The translations under genes were made by a program, and so were the position numbers. From Phenylobacterium zucineum HLK1 (GTDB lineage: Bacteria; Pseudomonadota; Alphaproteobacteria; Caulobacterales; Caulobacteraceae): a stretch of 64,000 nt of DNA. The notes beneath the pieces were generated by a model that saw nothing but the letters and a program-made list of their open reading frames with translations, did no database searches and had not been told where the DNA came from. The stretch lies in contig NC_011144.1 in NCBI RefSeq assembly GCF_000017265.1, positions 248,001-312,000 of the forward strand, read 5' to 3'. This document shows, piece by piece, positions 1 through 10,052 of the stretch (the stretch's first letter is position 1; each line of letters starts with the position of its first letter).

Positions 1-367
1 CGCGCTCGAACAGCGCCTCGGACTGCACGGCCGCCAGACGGCGCTGGCGCATCACCTCGCCCGCGTCCTTGGCGTAGCTGCGGGCGCGGGCCTGCAACTC
101 GGGCGTCACCGCCTTGACCAGGATGGCGGCGCGGACGGCGTCCTTGGCGTCGTCGGGCGAGACGAGCAGCGCCGGCGGCGGGTCGCGCCGCAGCTGCTCC
201 AGCACCGACAGCATCCGGGCCAGCCGGTGGCGGTTGCGGGCCTGTTCGGCCGAGATCTCGGTCTCGGCCAGGTTCAGCCGGGTGAGCTGGTCGGTGGTCG
301 CGGCGAAGGCCACGGCCGAGAGCGCCGCCGCCGCAAGTCCGCCGAAGATCAGGATCCGCCCGCGCAT
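1..367 (-). CDS. EnvC-like murein hydrolase activator, N-terminal part (cut by window edge)
   Basis: Only the first 122 codons are inside the window; the gene continues past the left edge. The protein opens with a Sec signal or anchor (MRGRILIFGG, then an Ala-rich stretch ending near AFAATTDQL). An Arg/Glu/Ala-rich helical segment follows, as in the N-terminal coiled coil of EnvC/M23-family murein hydrolase activators, which regulate amidases at the septum. The catalytic or LytM part cannot be seen. Its ATG overlaps the TGA of rlmH (TGATG), so the two are probably translated together. The rlmH-envC order is usual in Caulobacterales, and the identification leans on that context plus the coiled coil. 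Confidence 0.7.
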   Translation of the reverse strand, partial: MRGRILIFGGLAAAALSAVAFAATTDQLTRLNLAETEISAEQARNRHRLARMLSVLEQLRRDPPPALLVSPDDAKDAVRAAILVKAVTPELQARARSYAKDAGEVMRQRRLAAVQSEALFER

Positions 368-831
368 CAGTCCCTATGATACGGCGATCCGGCCAGAATT
401 GAGACCGCCCGATAGACCTGCTCGGCCAGCATGGCGCGGGCCAGGGCGTGGGGCCAGGTCTGGGGGCCGAACGCCAGCTTGCCGTTCGCCTGGGCGACCA
501 GCGCCGGGTCGAGCCCGTCGGCGCCGCCGATCAGGAACACCAACCGGCGCACCCCCTGGTCCCGCAGCCGGCCGATCTCCTCGGCGAAGGCGCGGGAGGG
601 CCGCGCCGCCCCCCGCTCGTCGCAGGCGATCACGTGGGCGTCGGAGAGGTGCGCGCGCAGCGCCTCGGCCTCGGCCGCCTTGCCCGGCTTGCGGCTCTCG
701 ACCTCCACCACCTCGACAGGGCCGAGGCCCAGCGCGCGGCCGGCGTTGGTCGCCCGCTCGACGTACAGCTTCACGAGCTCGGTCTCGGGCGAGCGCGCGA
801 GGCGGCCGATCGCGACGATGCTGATCCTCAT
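367..831 (-). CDS. rlmH: 23S rRNA (pseudouridine-1915-N3)-methyltransferase RlmH
   Basis: 154 residues, normal for this SPOUT-fold enzyme that methylates pseudouridine 1915 in helix 69 of 23S rRNA on assembled 70S ribosomes. The SAM-binding knot motif IGGADG is at residues 101-106, and the C-terminus carries the family signature YRAVSILAGSPYHR. No clear Shine-Dalgarno precedes the ATG. A short inverted repeat (GGGGC, 7 bases, GCCCC, positions 832-848) sits immediately upstream of the start and could affect initiation. In many bacteria rsfS lies directly upstream; here three other genes separate them. Confidence 0.97.
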   Translation of the reverse strand: MRISIVAIGRLARSPETELVKLYVERATNAGRALGLGPVEVVEVESRKPGKAAEAEALRAHLSDAHVIACDERGAARPSRAFAEEIGRLRDQGVRRLVFLIGGADGLDPALVAQANGKLAFGPQTWPHALARAMLAEQVYRAVSILAGSPYHRD

Positions 832-853
832 GGGGCGTTCATAGCCCCATTCG

Positions 854-1189
854 CTAGCCGACCGTCAGGGCCGCCGTCATCCCGGGGTGGTAGCGGCAGT
901 AGACGGCCGCGCGGCCGGCCTTGCCGACCGGGGCGCGCTTGCGGGCGCCGGCGGGCAGGTCCACGTCGAAGCGGCCGTCGCGCGCGGTGGCGGTGTGGGG
1001 GACGGGGTCGCGGTTGACCCATTCGATGGCGTCGCCGGGACTCACGCCGGCCGGCATCGGCCCGAACGCCATCCGGCGGATGGTCACCACATGCACCTTG
1101 GCCTGGGCCGCCGCCGCGGGCGCGGCGACGGCGGCCGCCAGTCCGCCCAGCAGGCGGCGGCGCGTCGCCGGCGTCACGGCCCCCATCAT
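854..1189 (-). CDS. Small periplasmic blue-copper (cupredoxin) protein
   Basis: 111 residues with a twin-arginine-like leader (TRRRLLGG followed by an Ala-rich core to about residue 30). The mature part is a plastocyanin/amicyanin-like domain with a full set of type 1 copper ligands: His65 in DPVPHTA, then Cys98, His101 and Met104 in CRYHPGM. It is probably an exported electron carrier or copper-binding protein; the redox partner is unknown. Its ATG overlaps the TGA of the upstream DUF4142 gene (ATGA), so the two form an operon that diverges from an ECF sigma gene and is probably under its control. Confidence 0.88.
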   Translation of the reverse strand: MMGAVTPATRRRLLGGLAAAVAAPAAAAQAKVHVVTIRRMAFGPMPAGVSPGDAIEWVNRDPVPHTATARDGRFDVDLPAGARKRAPVGKAGRAAVYCRYHPGMTAALTVG

Positions 1190-1710
1190 GGCCGGACCGC
1201 CTTCGAGAGCTGCTCGGCGTGGCCCTGGTGCTCGCGGAACAGCGCCAGCCCGGTCTGCAGCAGGTCCTTCAGCTCGGCGTTGCGGGCGCCGGGGATCAGC
1301 GTGCCCTGAAGGGCGCCGTTGACCGTCTGGTGGAAGGCGACCTCGTTGCGGACATAGGCCTGGTCGAAGGCGGCCCCCTGCAGGGCCGACATGGCCTTCA
1401 GCTTCGCCTGGGCGTCGGCCGTCAGCGCCTGGCTGGTGGGATTGTCCTGCGGCGTCACGCCCAGCTTCTTCACGAGCGCGAGCGCCTGCCGGTTCACCGC
1501 GGCGTGGTCGCGGACCATGGTCTCGGCGAAGGCGCGGACGGCGGGGTCCTTGGACTTCTCCAGCGCCTGCCGGCCCGCGGCGATGTCGAGCTCGCCGGCG
1601 GTGTAGGCGATGTGGGCGATCTGGGCGTCGGTGGGCGCGGGCGCCTGAGCCGCGGCGCCGCCGGACGAGAGCAGCGTCGCGGCGGCGATCAGGGCGAGGG
1701 TTCTGGACAT
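1186..1710 (-). CDS. DUF4142 family exported protein
   Basis: 174 residues from the ATG that follows a strong ribosome site (AAGGAGA, spacing about 5). Open frame continues far upstream, but only as antisense of the sigma gene. A Sec signal peptide (MSRTLALIAAATLLSSGGAAA) leads into a ferritin-like, all-helical DUF4142 domain (residues about 28-165) with the family pattern of conserved His and Glu, such as FAETMVRDHAAVNR and LFREHQGHAEQL. DUF4142 proteins are periplasmic and of unknown function, often found in stress or envelope settings. Translationally coupled to the cupredoxin gene. Confidence 0.9.
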   Translation of the reverse strand: MSRTLALIAAATLLSSGGAAAQAPAPTDAQIAHIAYTAGELDIAAGRQALEKSKDPAVRAFAETMVRDHAAVNRQALALVKKLGVTPQDNPTSQALTADAQAKLKAMSALQGAAFDQAYVRNEVAFHQTVNGALQGTLIPGARNAELKDLLQTGLALFREHQGHAEQLSKAVRP

Positions 1711-1756
1711 GAGGGTCTCCTTGCGGGCCGCGGAGCCCAATCGGCCCGCCGGCGCC

Positions 1757-1794
1757 GATTGGATGGCGCCCGGCCGGCGAGGTTCCCGGGAACC
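1757..1794 (-). promoter_or_regulatory. RpoE-like ECF promoter for the DUF4142-cupredoxin operon
   Basis: On the minus strand GGAACC (1786-1781) is followed after 16 bases by ATCCAATC (1764-1757), giving GGAACC, 17 bases, TCCAA. This resembles the RpoE-type layout (GGAACTT, then TCNRA). The -35 box is one half of a perfect 16-base palindrome at 1780-1795. A start near 1750 would leave a leader of about 40 bases before the DUF4142 ATG. Predicted by eye only. Confidence 0.6.
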
Positions 1795-1818
1795 TTGCGG
1801 CCTGCGCCGCATCCGATG
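1781..1818 (+). promoter_or_regulatory. RpoE-like ECF promoter, probable autoregulation of the sigma gene
   Basis: GGAACC at 1789-1794, 16 bases, then ATCCGATG at 1811-1818 (GGAACC, 17 bases, TCCGA). Spacing and -10 element mirror the minus-strand promoter that shares the same palindrome (AGGTTCCCGGGAACCT, 1780-1795). Transcription would begin near 1823, just upstream of the ribosome site of the ECF sigma gene (AGGAG, 1828-1832). Confidence 0.6.
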
Positions 1819-1839
1819 AGAGTGACCCAGGAGCGCGCC

Positions 1840-2556
1840 ATGACAGCCCAACCCCATCACCTCGACATGGGGGCCCCGGACATGGCGGCCCTGAGCGAGG
1901 TCGAGCTCGTCGGCCGGGCGCGCGGCGGCGATGCGGCCGCCTTCCGGGCCATCATGCAGGCCAGCAACCAGCGGCTCTTCCGGACCGCGCGCAGCATCGT
2001 GCGCGACGAGTCCGAGGCCGAGGACGTCGTGCAGGAGGCCTATGCGAAGGCGTTCCAGCACCTCGACGGCTTCCGCGGCGAGGCCCGGATCCTGACGTGG
2101 CTGACCCGGATCGTCGTCAACGAGGCGCGCGGCCGGCTGCGCAAGCGCCGCACGATGGTGGACCTGTCCGCGATCGAGCAGGCCCAGGGCGAGGCCGGGC
2201 GGGTGGTGATGTTCCCGGGCGCGCTCGCCGCGGGCGATCCCGAGCGCGAGGCGGCCAGGGCCGAGATGCGCCGGCTGCTGGAGCGGGCGCTCGACGGCCT
2301 GCCCGAGCCCCTGCGCCTGGTGTTCATCCTGCGCGAGATCGAGGACTGCAGCGTCGCCGAGACGGCGCAGGCCCTCGGCGTGCGCGCAGAGACGGTGAAG
2401 ACGCGGCTGCACCGGGCGCGCCGGCAGCTGCGCCGCACGCTGGACGCCCAGCTGGCGGCGGCGGTCACCGAGGCCTTCCCGTTCCTCGGCGCCCGCTGCG
2501 CGCGGATCACCGAGGCGGTGGTCGCCCGGCTCCGGGCGGCGGGCCTGGCGGCCTAG
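1840..2556 (+). CDS. RNA polymerase sigma factor, ECF/RpoE family
   Basis: 238 residues from the ATG at 1840, chosen because AGGAG lies 8 bases upstream. Region 2 is at about residues 30-95 (AFRAIMQASNQRLFRTARSI, then DVVQEAYAKAFQHLDGFRG) and region 4 at about 150-200 (LPEPLRLVFILREIEDCSVAETAQALG followed by VKTRLHRARRQLRR). This is a region 2 plus 4 sigma factor recruiting RNA polymerase to stress promoters. No anti-sigma gene is adjacent. It is divergent from DUF4142-cupredoxin across a shared palindromic promoter. Its stop is one base from the convergent rsfS stop. Confidence 0.93.
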   Translation: MTAQPHHLDMGAPDMAALSEVELVGRARGGDAAAFRAIMQASNQRLFRTARSIVRDESEAEDVVQEAYAKAFQHLDGFRGEARILTWLTRIVVNEARGRLRKRRTMVDLSAIEQAQGEAGRVVMFPGALAAGDPEREAARAEMRRLLERALDGLPEPLRLVFILREIEDCSVAETAQALGVRAETVKTRLHRARRQLRRTLDAQLAAAVTEAFPFLGARCARITEAVVARLRAAGLAA

Positions 2557-2557
2557 A

Positions 2558-3019
2558 TCAGACCGCGGCGCGGTTCGCCGGCGGCTCGACCGACCAGATC
2601 TTCTCGAGATTGTAGAAGGCGCGCACTTCGGGCCGGAACAGGTGGACGATCACGTCGCCCGTGTCGATCAGCACCCAGTCGGCGTGGGGCAGGCCCTCGA
2701 CCCGGCACTTGCCGTAGCCGGCCTCCTTCAGCGCGCGCAGCAGGTGGTCGGCCATGGCGCCGACATGGCGCTGCGACCGGCCCGACGCCACGACCAGCGC
2801 GTCGGCCACGGGGCTCTTGCCCTTGAGATCGATGAGTACGACGTCCTGGGCCTTGTCCTCGTCGAGGCGGGCCAGGATCAGGTCCTCCAGGGCGCCGATG
2901 CGACCCTGGTCGTCCGATGAGGGCTCGGCGGCGGACGCCTGTCCCTCGTGCGCCGTAGGCGCAGGTTCACGTTGCAGCGGGGTAGCTCCTTTGTGTCCTC
3001 GCTCGCCGGACCCTATCAC
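2558..3019 (-). CDS. rsfS: Ribosomal silencing factor RsfS
   Basis: RsfS (Iojap/YbeB family) binds L14 on the 50S subunit and blocks subunit joining under nutrient limitation. The core runs from about residue 43 (LEDLILARLDEDKAQDVVLIDLKGKSPVADALVVASG) through HADWVLIDTGDVIVHLFRPEVRAFYNLEKIW. The start is uncertain: the open frame begins at a GTG (3017-3019) without a ribosome site, while a strong AAAGGAG (2986-2992) stands 8 bases before an in-frame CTG (2975-2977). The true N-terminus may therefore be about 14 residues shorter. Downstream of nadD in a proB-proA-nadD-rsfS run. Confidence 0.93.
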   Translation of the reverse strand: MIGSGERGHKGATPLQREPAPTAHEGQASAAEPSSDDQGRIGALEDLILARLDEDKAQDVVLIDLKGKSPVADALVVASGRSQRHVGAMADHLLRALKEAGYGKCRVEGLPHADWVLIDTGDVIVHLFRPEVRAFYNLEKIWSVEPPANRAAV

Positions 3020-3055
3020 GGGCCCGCGGCCGGGTCAGCCGCTCTCACGAACACG

Positions 3056-3715
3056 TCAAGAGTTTGGGCTGTGGAGGCGTTCGCGCAAGGCCGTGGACGA
3101 CTGGAAGTTGAAGCGGCCGAAGAGGAAGACCCAGGCCGGCGGCTTCAGCAGGGGCAGGATCGGCGCCTCCAGGGGCGAGCGGCGGGCGTGGGCGAAACGT
3201 CGCGCCGCGGGCGAGAAGCGGCTCTTCAGCGAGATCCAGGGCCGCGAGACCACGGCCACCGGCACCTCGCGCATGATCTGGGTCCAGCCGCGCCAGCGGT
3301 GGAAGGTCGACAGGCTGTCGGCGCCCATGATCCAGACGAAGTGCACGCCCGGGAAGCGGGTCTTCAGCGAACGGATGGTGTCGATGGTGTAGGCCGAGCC
3401 CAGCCGGCTCTCCAGGTCCGAGACGATCATCCCCGGGCCGGCGGCCAGCTCGCGGGCGAGCGCCATGCGCTCGGCCAGGTCGGCCGTCTCGCGGCCGGAC
3501 TTCAGCGGGTTCTGCGGCGAGACCAGCCAGACCACCCGGTCGAGGTTCAGGCGCCGCTTGGCGGTCTCGGCGACGTGGGCGTGGCCCTCGTGCGGCGGGT
3601 TGAACGAGCCGCCGAACAGCCCGACGCGCATGCCGTGCTCCAGCTCGAAGCCGAGCTTCAGCGCCCTCGGCCGGCCGGCGGCGGGCGCCCGGCGGGCCGG
3701 ACCTGCGAACCACAT
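3056..3715 (-). CDS. nadD: Nicotinate-nucleotide adenylyltransferase NadD
   Basis: NadD adenylates nicotinate mononucleotide with ATP in NAD synthesis. The nucleotidyltransferase signature GGSFNPPHEGH appears at about residues 35-45, followed by SPQNPLKS, the FVWIMGADSLSTFHRW core and a C-terminal SSTALRERL that recalls the ISSTxIR motif. 219 residues from the first ATG. An internal ATG (3629-3631, MRVGLFGG) has a GGAG six bases upstream and would give 191 residues, but related alphaproteobacterial proteins also carry a short leader here, so I keep the longer form. The start lies 9 bases after proA. Confidence 0.95.
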   Translation of the reverse strand: MWFAGPARRAPAAGRPRALKLGFELEHGMRVGLFGGSFNPPHEGHAHVAETAKRRLNLDRVVWLVSPQNPLKSGRETADLAERMALARELAAGPGMIVSDLESRLGSAYTIDTIRSLKTRFPGVHFVWIMGADSLSTFHRWRGWTQIMREVPVAVVSRPWISLKSRFSPAARRFAHARRSPLEAPILPLLKPPAWVFLFGRFNFQSSTALRERLHSPNS

Positions 3716-3724
3716 GGCCAGGGG

Positions 3725-5293
3725 TCAGCTCCCGCGCGGCGGGGTCGGCGCGCCCCCGCGGTCGAGGTGCGGGTCGGCCTGGGTCACGCGCGTGCGCACG
3801 GAGAACACGCCGTCGCCGGCCAGCACGCCGCCGCGGGCGAACAGGCGCCCGTTCTCCCAGTTGGACAGGCCGAGCTCGGGCTTCTTCAGCGCGTACTGGC
3901 CGTCCACCCAGCGGGTGAAGCCGTCGCCCACGAACGGGGCGTCCACCGCGGCGAAGAAGCGGGCGTGCGCGGCGGGGTCCTCGCTGATCAGGGCGGCGAC
4001 GAAGCGCGGGCTGTGAGCGTTGAAGAGGGCCGCGGCCTCGGCCAGGTCGGCGACGATCCTCAGGCTGACCTCGGGGGTCTCCTCCCACTCCCACTCGCGG
4101 CCGAGCTCGGCGTCGGCGAGCGGCTCGACCAGCGGCTCCTCGCGCGGGCCCTCGGCGCGGACGACCACGCCGCGGCCGGCGCGCCAGGCCTCGGGCAGGC
4201 GGGACAGGTCCTGCTCGGCCACGTGCAGCTTGCAGCCCCGGCGGCGCTCGCCGGCCTTCCGCAGGGCCTCGAGGAAGACGGGGACCAGCTCGTCGGCGCG
4301 GGCCTCGACGATGCAGCAGGTGTTGAGCGTGTTGCAGACCTTGCGGTCCAGCGAGTGGTAGGCGGCGGCGAAGAAGCGGTCGGCGTCGGCGGCGGCGTCG
4401 GCCACCATCCAGGCCCCGCCCGTGCCGTGAAGGCTGACGGGCGTTCCGGCCTGGCGGGCGATGGCGCCCAGCTGGGCCACCGCCGCGCCCGAGCCGCGGG
4501 CCACGGCCAGCGACAGGCGCGGGTCGGCGAACATGGCCCAGCCGGCGGCGTGGGCGGGGGAGTCCACCAGCGCGGCGCAGCCCTCGGGCAGGCCCGCCTC
4601 GGTGATCGCCGGGTCCAGCGCCTCGGCCACGATGGCGCGAGCGGTGCCGAGCGCGTCCGAGCCGATGCGGAAGACCACGGTGTTGCCCGCCCGGATCACG
4701 CCGGTGGCGTCGGCGAAGACGTTCGGCCGGCCCTCGAAGACGAAGCCCACCACGCCCAGGGGCGCGACCACCTGCTCGACGGTCCAGCCGGGGTGCTCGA
4801 CGCGCTCCAGCACCCGGCCGCGGGCGGCCTCGGCGCCGGCCCAGGCGCGCAGGCCCTCGATCATGTCCCGGCGCATGGCGTCCGAGACGGCCAGCCTGGT
4901 GGTGGAGCGGCCGCGGGCCCGGGCCTGCTCGACGTCGCGGGCGTTGGCCCCGGCGATCGCGGCCCAGACGGCGTCGTCGGCGAGACGGGCGGCGAAGGCC
5001 TCGAAGAAGGCGGTGACGGCGGCGTCCGGGACCTCGCCCATGCGCGCGAAGGCGGCGGCGGCCCGGCCCACGGCGCCCGCGGCCGTGGCCTGCTCGGCGG
5101 CGGGCACGTGCAGCAGGTCGCCGCTGTCCTGCACGACCAGCAGCCGGTCGCCGGCCCTGAACGCGGCGGCGAGCTGCGGGCTCACATGCGCGACGCGGTC
5201 GCCGCCGAACGGGATCGCCTGGCCGGGAGTGAGGGACTCCAGCCGGCCCGCCGTCCGCCTCGATGTTCCGCCGTCGTCCACCATGGGCCCCAT
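3725..5293 (-). CDS. proA: Glutamate-5-semialdehyde dehydrogenase-like protein (divergent ProA)
   Basis: Second step of proline synthesis: NADPH reduction of glutamyl-5-phosphate to the semialdehyde. The aldehyde dehydrogenase fold is clear: PLGVVGFVFEGRPNVFADATG is the ProA dinucleotide region and KVCNTLNTCCIV carries the expected nucleophilic cysteine region. It is longer than usual (522 versus about 417 residues). An extra N-terminal segment of roughly 55 residues (RLLVVQDSGDLLHVP) has no counterpart in the E. coli enzyme, and the C-terminal end (ELGLSNWENGRLFARGG) is atypical. Position next to proB supports the ProA role. Confidence 0.82.
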   Translation of the reverse strand: MGPMVDDGGTSRRTAGRLESLTPGQAIPFGGDRVAHVSPQLAAAFRAGDRLLVVQDSGDLLHVPAAEQATAAGAVGRAAAAFARMGEVPDAAVTAFFEAFAARLADDAVWAAIAGANARDVEQARARGRSTTRLAVSDAMRRDMIEGLRAWAGAEAARGRVLERVEHPGWTVEQVVAPLGVVGFVFEGRPNVFADATGVIRAGNTVVFRIGSDALGTARAIVAEALDPAITEAGLPEGCAALVDSPAHAAGWAMFADPRLSLAVARGSGAAVAQLGAIARQAGTPVSLHGTGGAWMVADAAADADRFFAAAYHSLDRKVCNTLNTCCIVEARADELVPVFLEALRKAGERRRGCKLHVAEQDLSRLPEAWRAGRGVVVRAEGPREEPLVEPLADAELGREWEWEETPEVSLRIVADLAEAAALFNAHSPRFVAALISEDPAAHARFFAAVDAPFVGDGFTRWVDGQYALKKPELGLSNWENGRLFARGGVLAGDGVFSVRTRVTQADPHLDRGGAPTPPRGS

Positions 5294-5375
5294 TTGCTCA
5301 AGGTGAGCACTTCCTAGGCGTCTTTCCCGGGGTCAGCAAATGGCCTTCCGCCGGGCGTCGTAGATGACGCGGCGC

Positions 5376-8106
<2,731 letters not shown>

Positions 8107-8138
8107 GGGCCTGCAGCGGATAGCACGGAAGCTGATCT

Positions 8139-8172
8139 CTCCTCTCCCCTCGCGAAACGGGCGGGAGAGGAG
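8139..8172. repeat. Intergenic palindrome (copy A)
   Basis: Ten-base arms CTCCTCTCCC (8139-8148) and GGGAGAGGAG (8163-8172) enclose a 14-base loop containing CGCGAAACGGG. It lies between the GNAT gene and bioY. It resembles, with variation, the CCTTCTCCC palindromes found at four other intergenic places in this window. Confidence 0.65.
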
Positions 8173-8179
8173 GACGCCG

Positions 8180-8725
8180 TCACGCCAGCCAGACCATCTT
8201 GCGGCTCGGGACCTTCTCGCCGCGGGCCAGGCAGTCCTGCAGCTCGACGTCGCCGGTGTAGAGGAAGCCCGCCTTCACCAGCACCTGGGCCGAGGCCCGG
8301 TTGTCGGCGAAGTGGCCGGCCCAGACGACCGCCTTGCCCCAGTCCCGCCGGGCCCAGTCGAGCGCCGCCGTGGCCGCCTCGGTGGCGTAGCCGCGGCCCC
8401 AGAAGGGACGGCCCAGCCAGTAGCCGAGTTCGGGCCGGCGCGGCTGGTGCTGCCGAAAGCCCAGCATGCCGATCACGCCGAACTGGCGGTGCTCGATGGC
8501 GAACACGGCGTCGGTGCGCGGGTCGAGGGCCTCGCACCGGGCGAGGAACGCCTCGGCGTCGGCCAGGCCGTAGGGGTGGGGCATGCGCGCGATCATCCCG
8601 GCCACGCCGATGTCGTTGGCGAGTTCGGCGATCGCCGTGGCGTCGGCCTTCACCGGACGCCGCAGGATCAGGCGGCCCCTCCCGTCGGCCGTGCCGATCG
8701 CGGGCGCCACTTCCAAAGCGCACAT
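8180..8725 (-). CDS. GNAT family N-acetyltransferase (RimJ/RimL-like)
   Basis: 181 residues from the ATG at 8723-8725 (MCALEVAP), preferred to the ATG 39 bases upstream because GGAGG (8735-8739 on plus as CCTCC) is well placed. An N-terminal LILRRPVKADATAIAEL strand-helix and the acetyl-CoA loop PFWGRGYATEAATAALDWA identify the GNAT fold; ADNRASAQVLVKAGFLYTG is the usual RimJ/RimL C-terminal motif. Substrate is unknown; relatives acetylate protein N-termini or small amines. It has its own ribosome site and is separated from rpmA by a terminator. Confidence 0.9.
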   Translation of the reverse strand: MCALEVAPAIGTADGRGRLILRRPVKADATAIAELANDIGVAGMIARMPHPYGLADAEAFLARCEALDPRTDAVFAIEHRQFGVIGMLGFRQHQPRRPELGYWLGRPFWGRGYATEAATAALDWARRDWGKAVVWAGHFADNRASAQVLVKAGFLYTGDVELQDCLARGEKVPSRKMVWLA

Positions 8726-8763
8726 GTCTCTAACCCTCCCGGCCCCTTCGTCGCGAGGAGCCA

Positions 8764-8802
8764 AAACGAAAGCGGGGAGCCCGGCTGACCGGACTCCCCG
8801 CT
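8764..8802 (-). terminator. Rho-independent terminator of rplU-rpmA
   Basis: Nearly perfect hairpin: AGCGGGGAG (8771-8779) pairs with CTCCCCGCT (8794-8802), with inner CCGG/CCGG pairs closing a CTGA loop. On the minus strand it is followed by TTCGTTTT. A second 9-base inverted repeat (GGCGGAACC 8839-8847, GGTTCCGCC 8859-8867) begins at the rpmA stop codon and may protect the 3' end or form part of the same termination region. Confidence 0.88.
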
Positions 8803-8866
8803 AGGATCGTCTTCTCCGGTCCGCCTTTAAGTGGAGAGGGCGGAACCGGATGGAAGGAGGTTCCGC

Positions 8867-9142
8867 CTATTCGGCAGCCATCACCTCGTTCGCCGGCACC
8901 ACCGTCGCGTAGGTGCGGTTGTCGCGCTTGGTGACGAATTTCACCGCGCCGGTCGCGAGCGCGAAGAGGGTGTGGTCCTTGCCCATGCCCACGTTCTCGC
9001 CCGGCCAGAACTTGGTGCCGCGCTGACGCACGATGATGCCGCCGGCGTTGATGGCTTCGCCGCCGAACTTCTTCACGCCGAGACGGCGGCCCGCGGAATC
9101 GCGCCCGTTGCGCGAGGAGCCGCCGGATTTCTTGTGAGCCAT
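8867..9142 (-). CDS. rpmA: 50S ribosomal protein bL27
   Basis: 91 residues, standard bL27 beginning [16 protein letters not shown] and containing the invariant [25 protein letters not shown] region (read in two parts). bL27 sits next to the peptidyl transferase centre. It has no extra N-terminal cleavage sequence of the Firmicutes type. Follows rplU by 34 bases with its own ribosome site (AACAGGAGCGAGCT upstream), in the conserved rplU-rpmA pair. Confidence 0.99.
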   Translation of the reverse strand: MAHKKSGGSSRNGRDSAGRRLGVKKFGGEAINAGGIIVRQRGTKFWPGENVGMGKDHTLFALATGAVKFVTKRDNRTYATVVPANEVMAAE

Positions 9143-9176
9143 AGCTCGCTCCTGTTCTCTCTAGAGGCCCGGCCGA

Positions 9177-9830
9177 TTACTCGGCGGCGCCTTCGTCCTT
9201 CTTGGCGGCCTTCTTGGCGGCCGGCTTCTTTTCGGCGGCGGCTTCAGCCTTGGGGGCGGCGGCCTTCTTCGGCGCGGCCTTCTTGGCTTCGGCTTCCACC
9301 GGGGCGTTGGTCTCGGCCGACGCCATGGCTTCCTTCACCGCCGGATCCTCGACGACTTCCTTGGCGCTCTTGGCCTTGGGCGCGGCCTTGGCCTTCGGCG
9401 CCGGGGCGGCTTCGGCCTTGGCGCCAACGGGGGCCTGGAACGTCAGGCCGCGGGCGCGGGCGTCGAGCTCGGCCTTGGTGGTCAGGTCCACCTTGCCGTC
9501 CCACTTGGCTTCCTTGCCGTTGGCGGCGATGGCGGTGACGCGCAGGACGCTCTCGAGCTGGCGGTGGCCGCGGGTGCGGCGGTAGCCCTGGCGGCGGATC
9601 TTCTTGAAGATCTTCACCTTGTCGCCCTTGCGGGTCTCGATCAGGGTGGCCGCGACCGAAGCGCCGGCCACGGTGGGCGCGCCCACGGTGACAGCATCGC
9701 CGTCGCCCAGCATCAGAACTTCGCCGAACGCGACGTTCGCGCCAGGTTCGCCTTCGAGCTTTTCGACCACCAGCAGGTCGCCGGGCTGGACCCGGTACTG
9801 CTTGCCGCCGGTCTTGATCACCGCGTACAT
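9177..9830 (-). CDS. rplU: 50S ribosomal protein bL21 with long Ala/Lys-rich tail
   Basis: 217 residues, about twice the E. coli length. Residues 1-103 are ordinary bL21 (MYAVIKTGGKQYRVQPGD, then RRTRGHRQLESVLRVTAI, the rRNA-binding segment). Residues about 115-217 are a low-complexity Ala/Lys/Glu/Pro extension (KAEAAPAPKAKAAPKAK, KKAAPKKAAAPKAE). Such tails are known in other alphaproteobacterial L21 proteins and are probably disordered and exposed on the ribosome surface; the function is unknown. First gene of the rplU-rpmA operon, with a recognisable promoter upstream. Confidence 0.97.
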   Translation of the reverse strand: MYAVIKTGGKQYRVQPGDLLVVEKLEGEPGANVAFGEVLMLGDGDAVTVGAPTVAGASVAATLIETRKGDKVKIFKKIRRQGYRRTRGHRQLESVLRVTAIAANGKEAKWDGKVDLTTKAELDARARGLTFQAPVGAKAEAAPAPKAKAAPKAKSAKEVVEDPAVKEAMASAETNAPVEAEAKKAAPKKAAAPKAEAAAEKKPAAKKAAKKDEGAAE

Positions 9831-9907
9831 CGTCTCGCGCCTTTGTATTTCTTCTTGATTGAAAGCGTGTTTGCGCCCCCGAGCGGGCTCGGGAGCGAGG
9901 AGGCGCG

Positions 9908-9935
9908 GTTATACAGAGAGGCCGTGGAGAGTCAA
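9908..9935 (-). promoter_or_regulatory. Housekeeping sigma promoter of rplU-rpmA
   Basis: On the minus strand TTGACT (9935-9930), a 16-base spacer, then TATAAC (9913-9908). This is unusually close to the sigma-70 consensus for such a high-GC genome and fits a ribosomal protein operon. The leader would be about 70 bases and contains the AT-rich stretch next to the rplU start. No other clear element is visible in the 222-base gap 9831-10052. Confidence 0.75.
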
Positions 9936-10052
9936 CGGCGCGGATGGCGCCCGCGCGCACGGAACGAGAACCTGTTTCACCTGGAGTCCTCCCGCGCGGC
10001 CGAAGCCTCCAGCCCCGCTTGACCCGCCGGACAGGCGAGGCCGCATGGCCTC

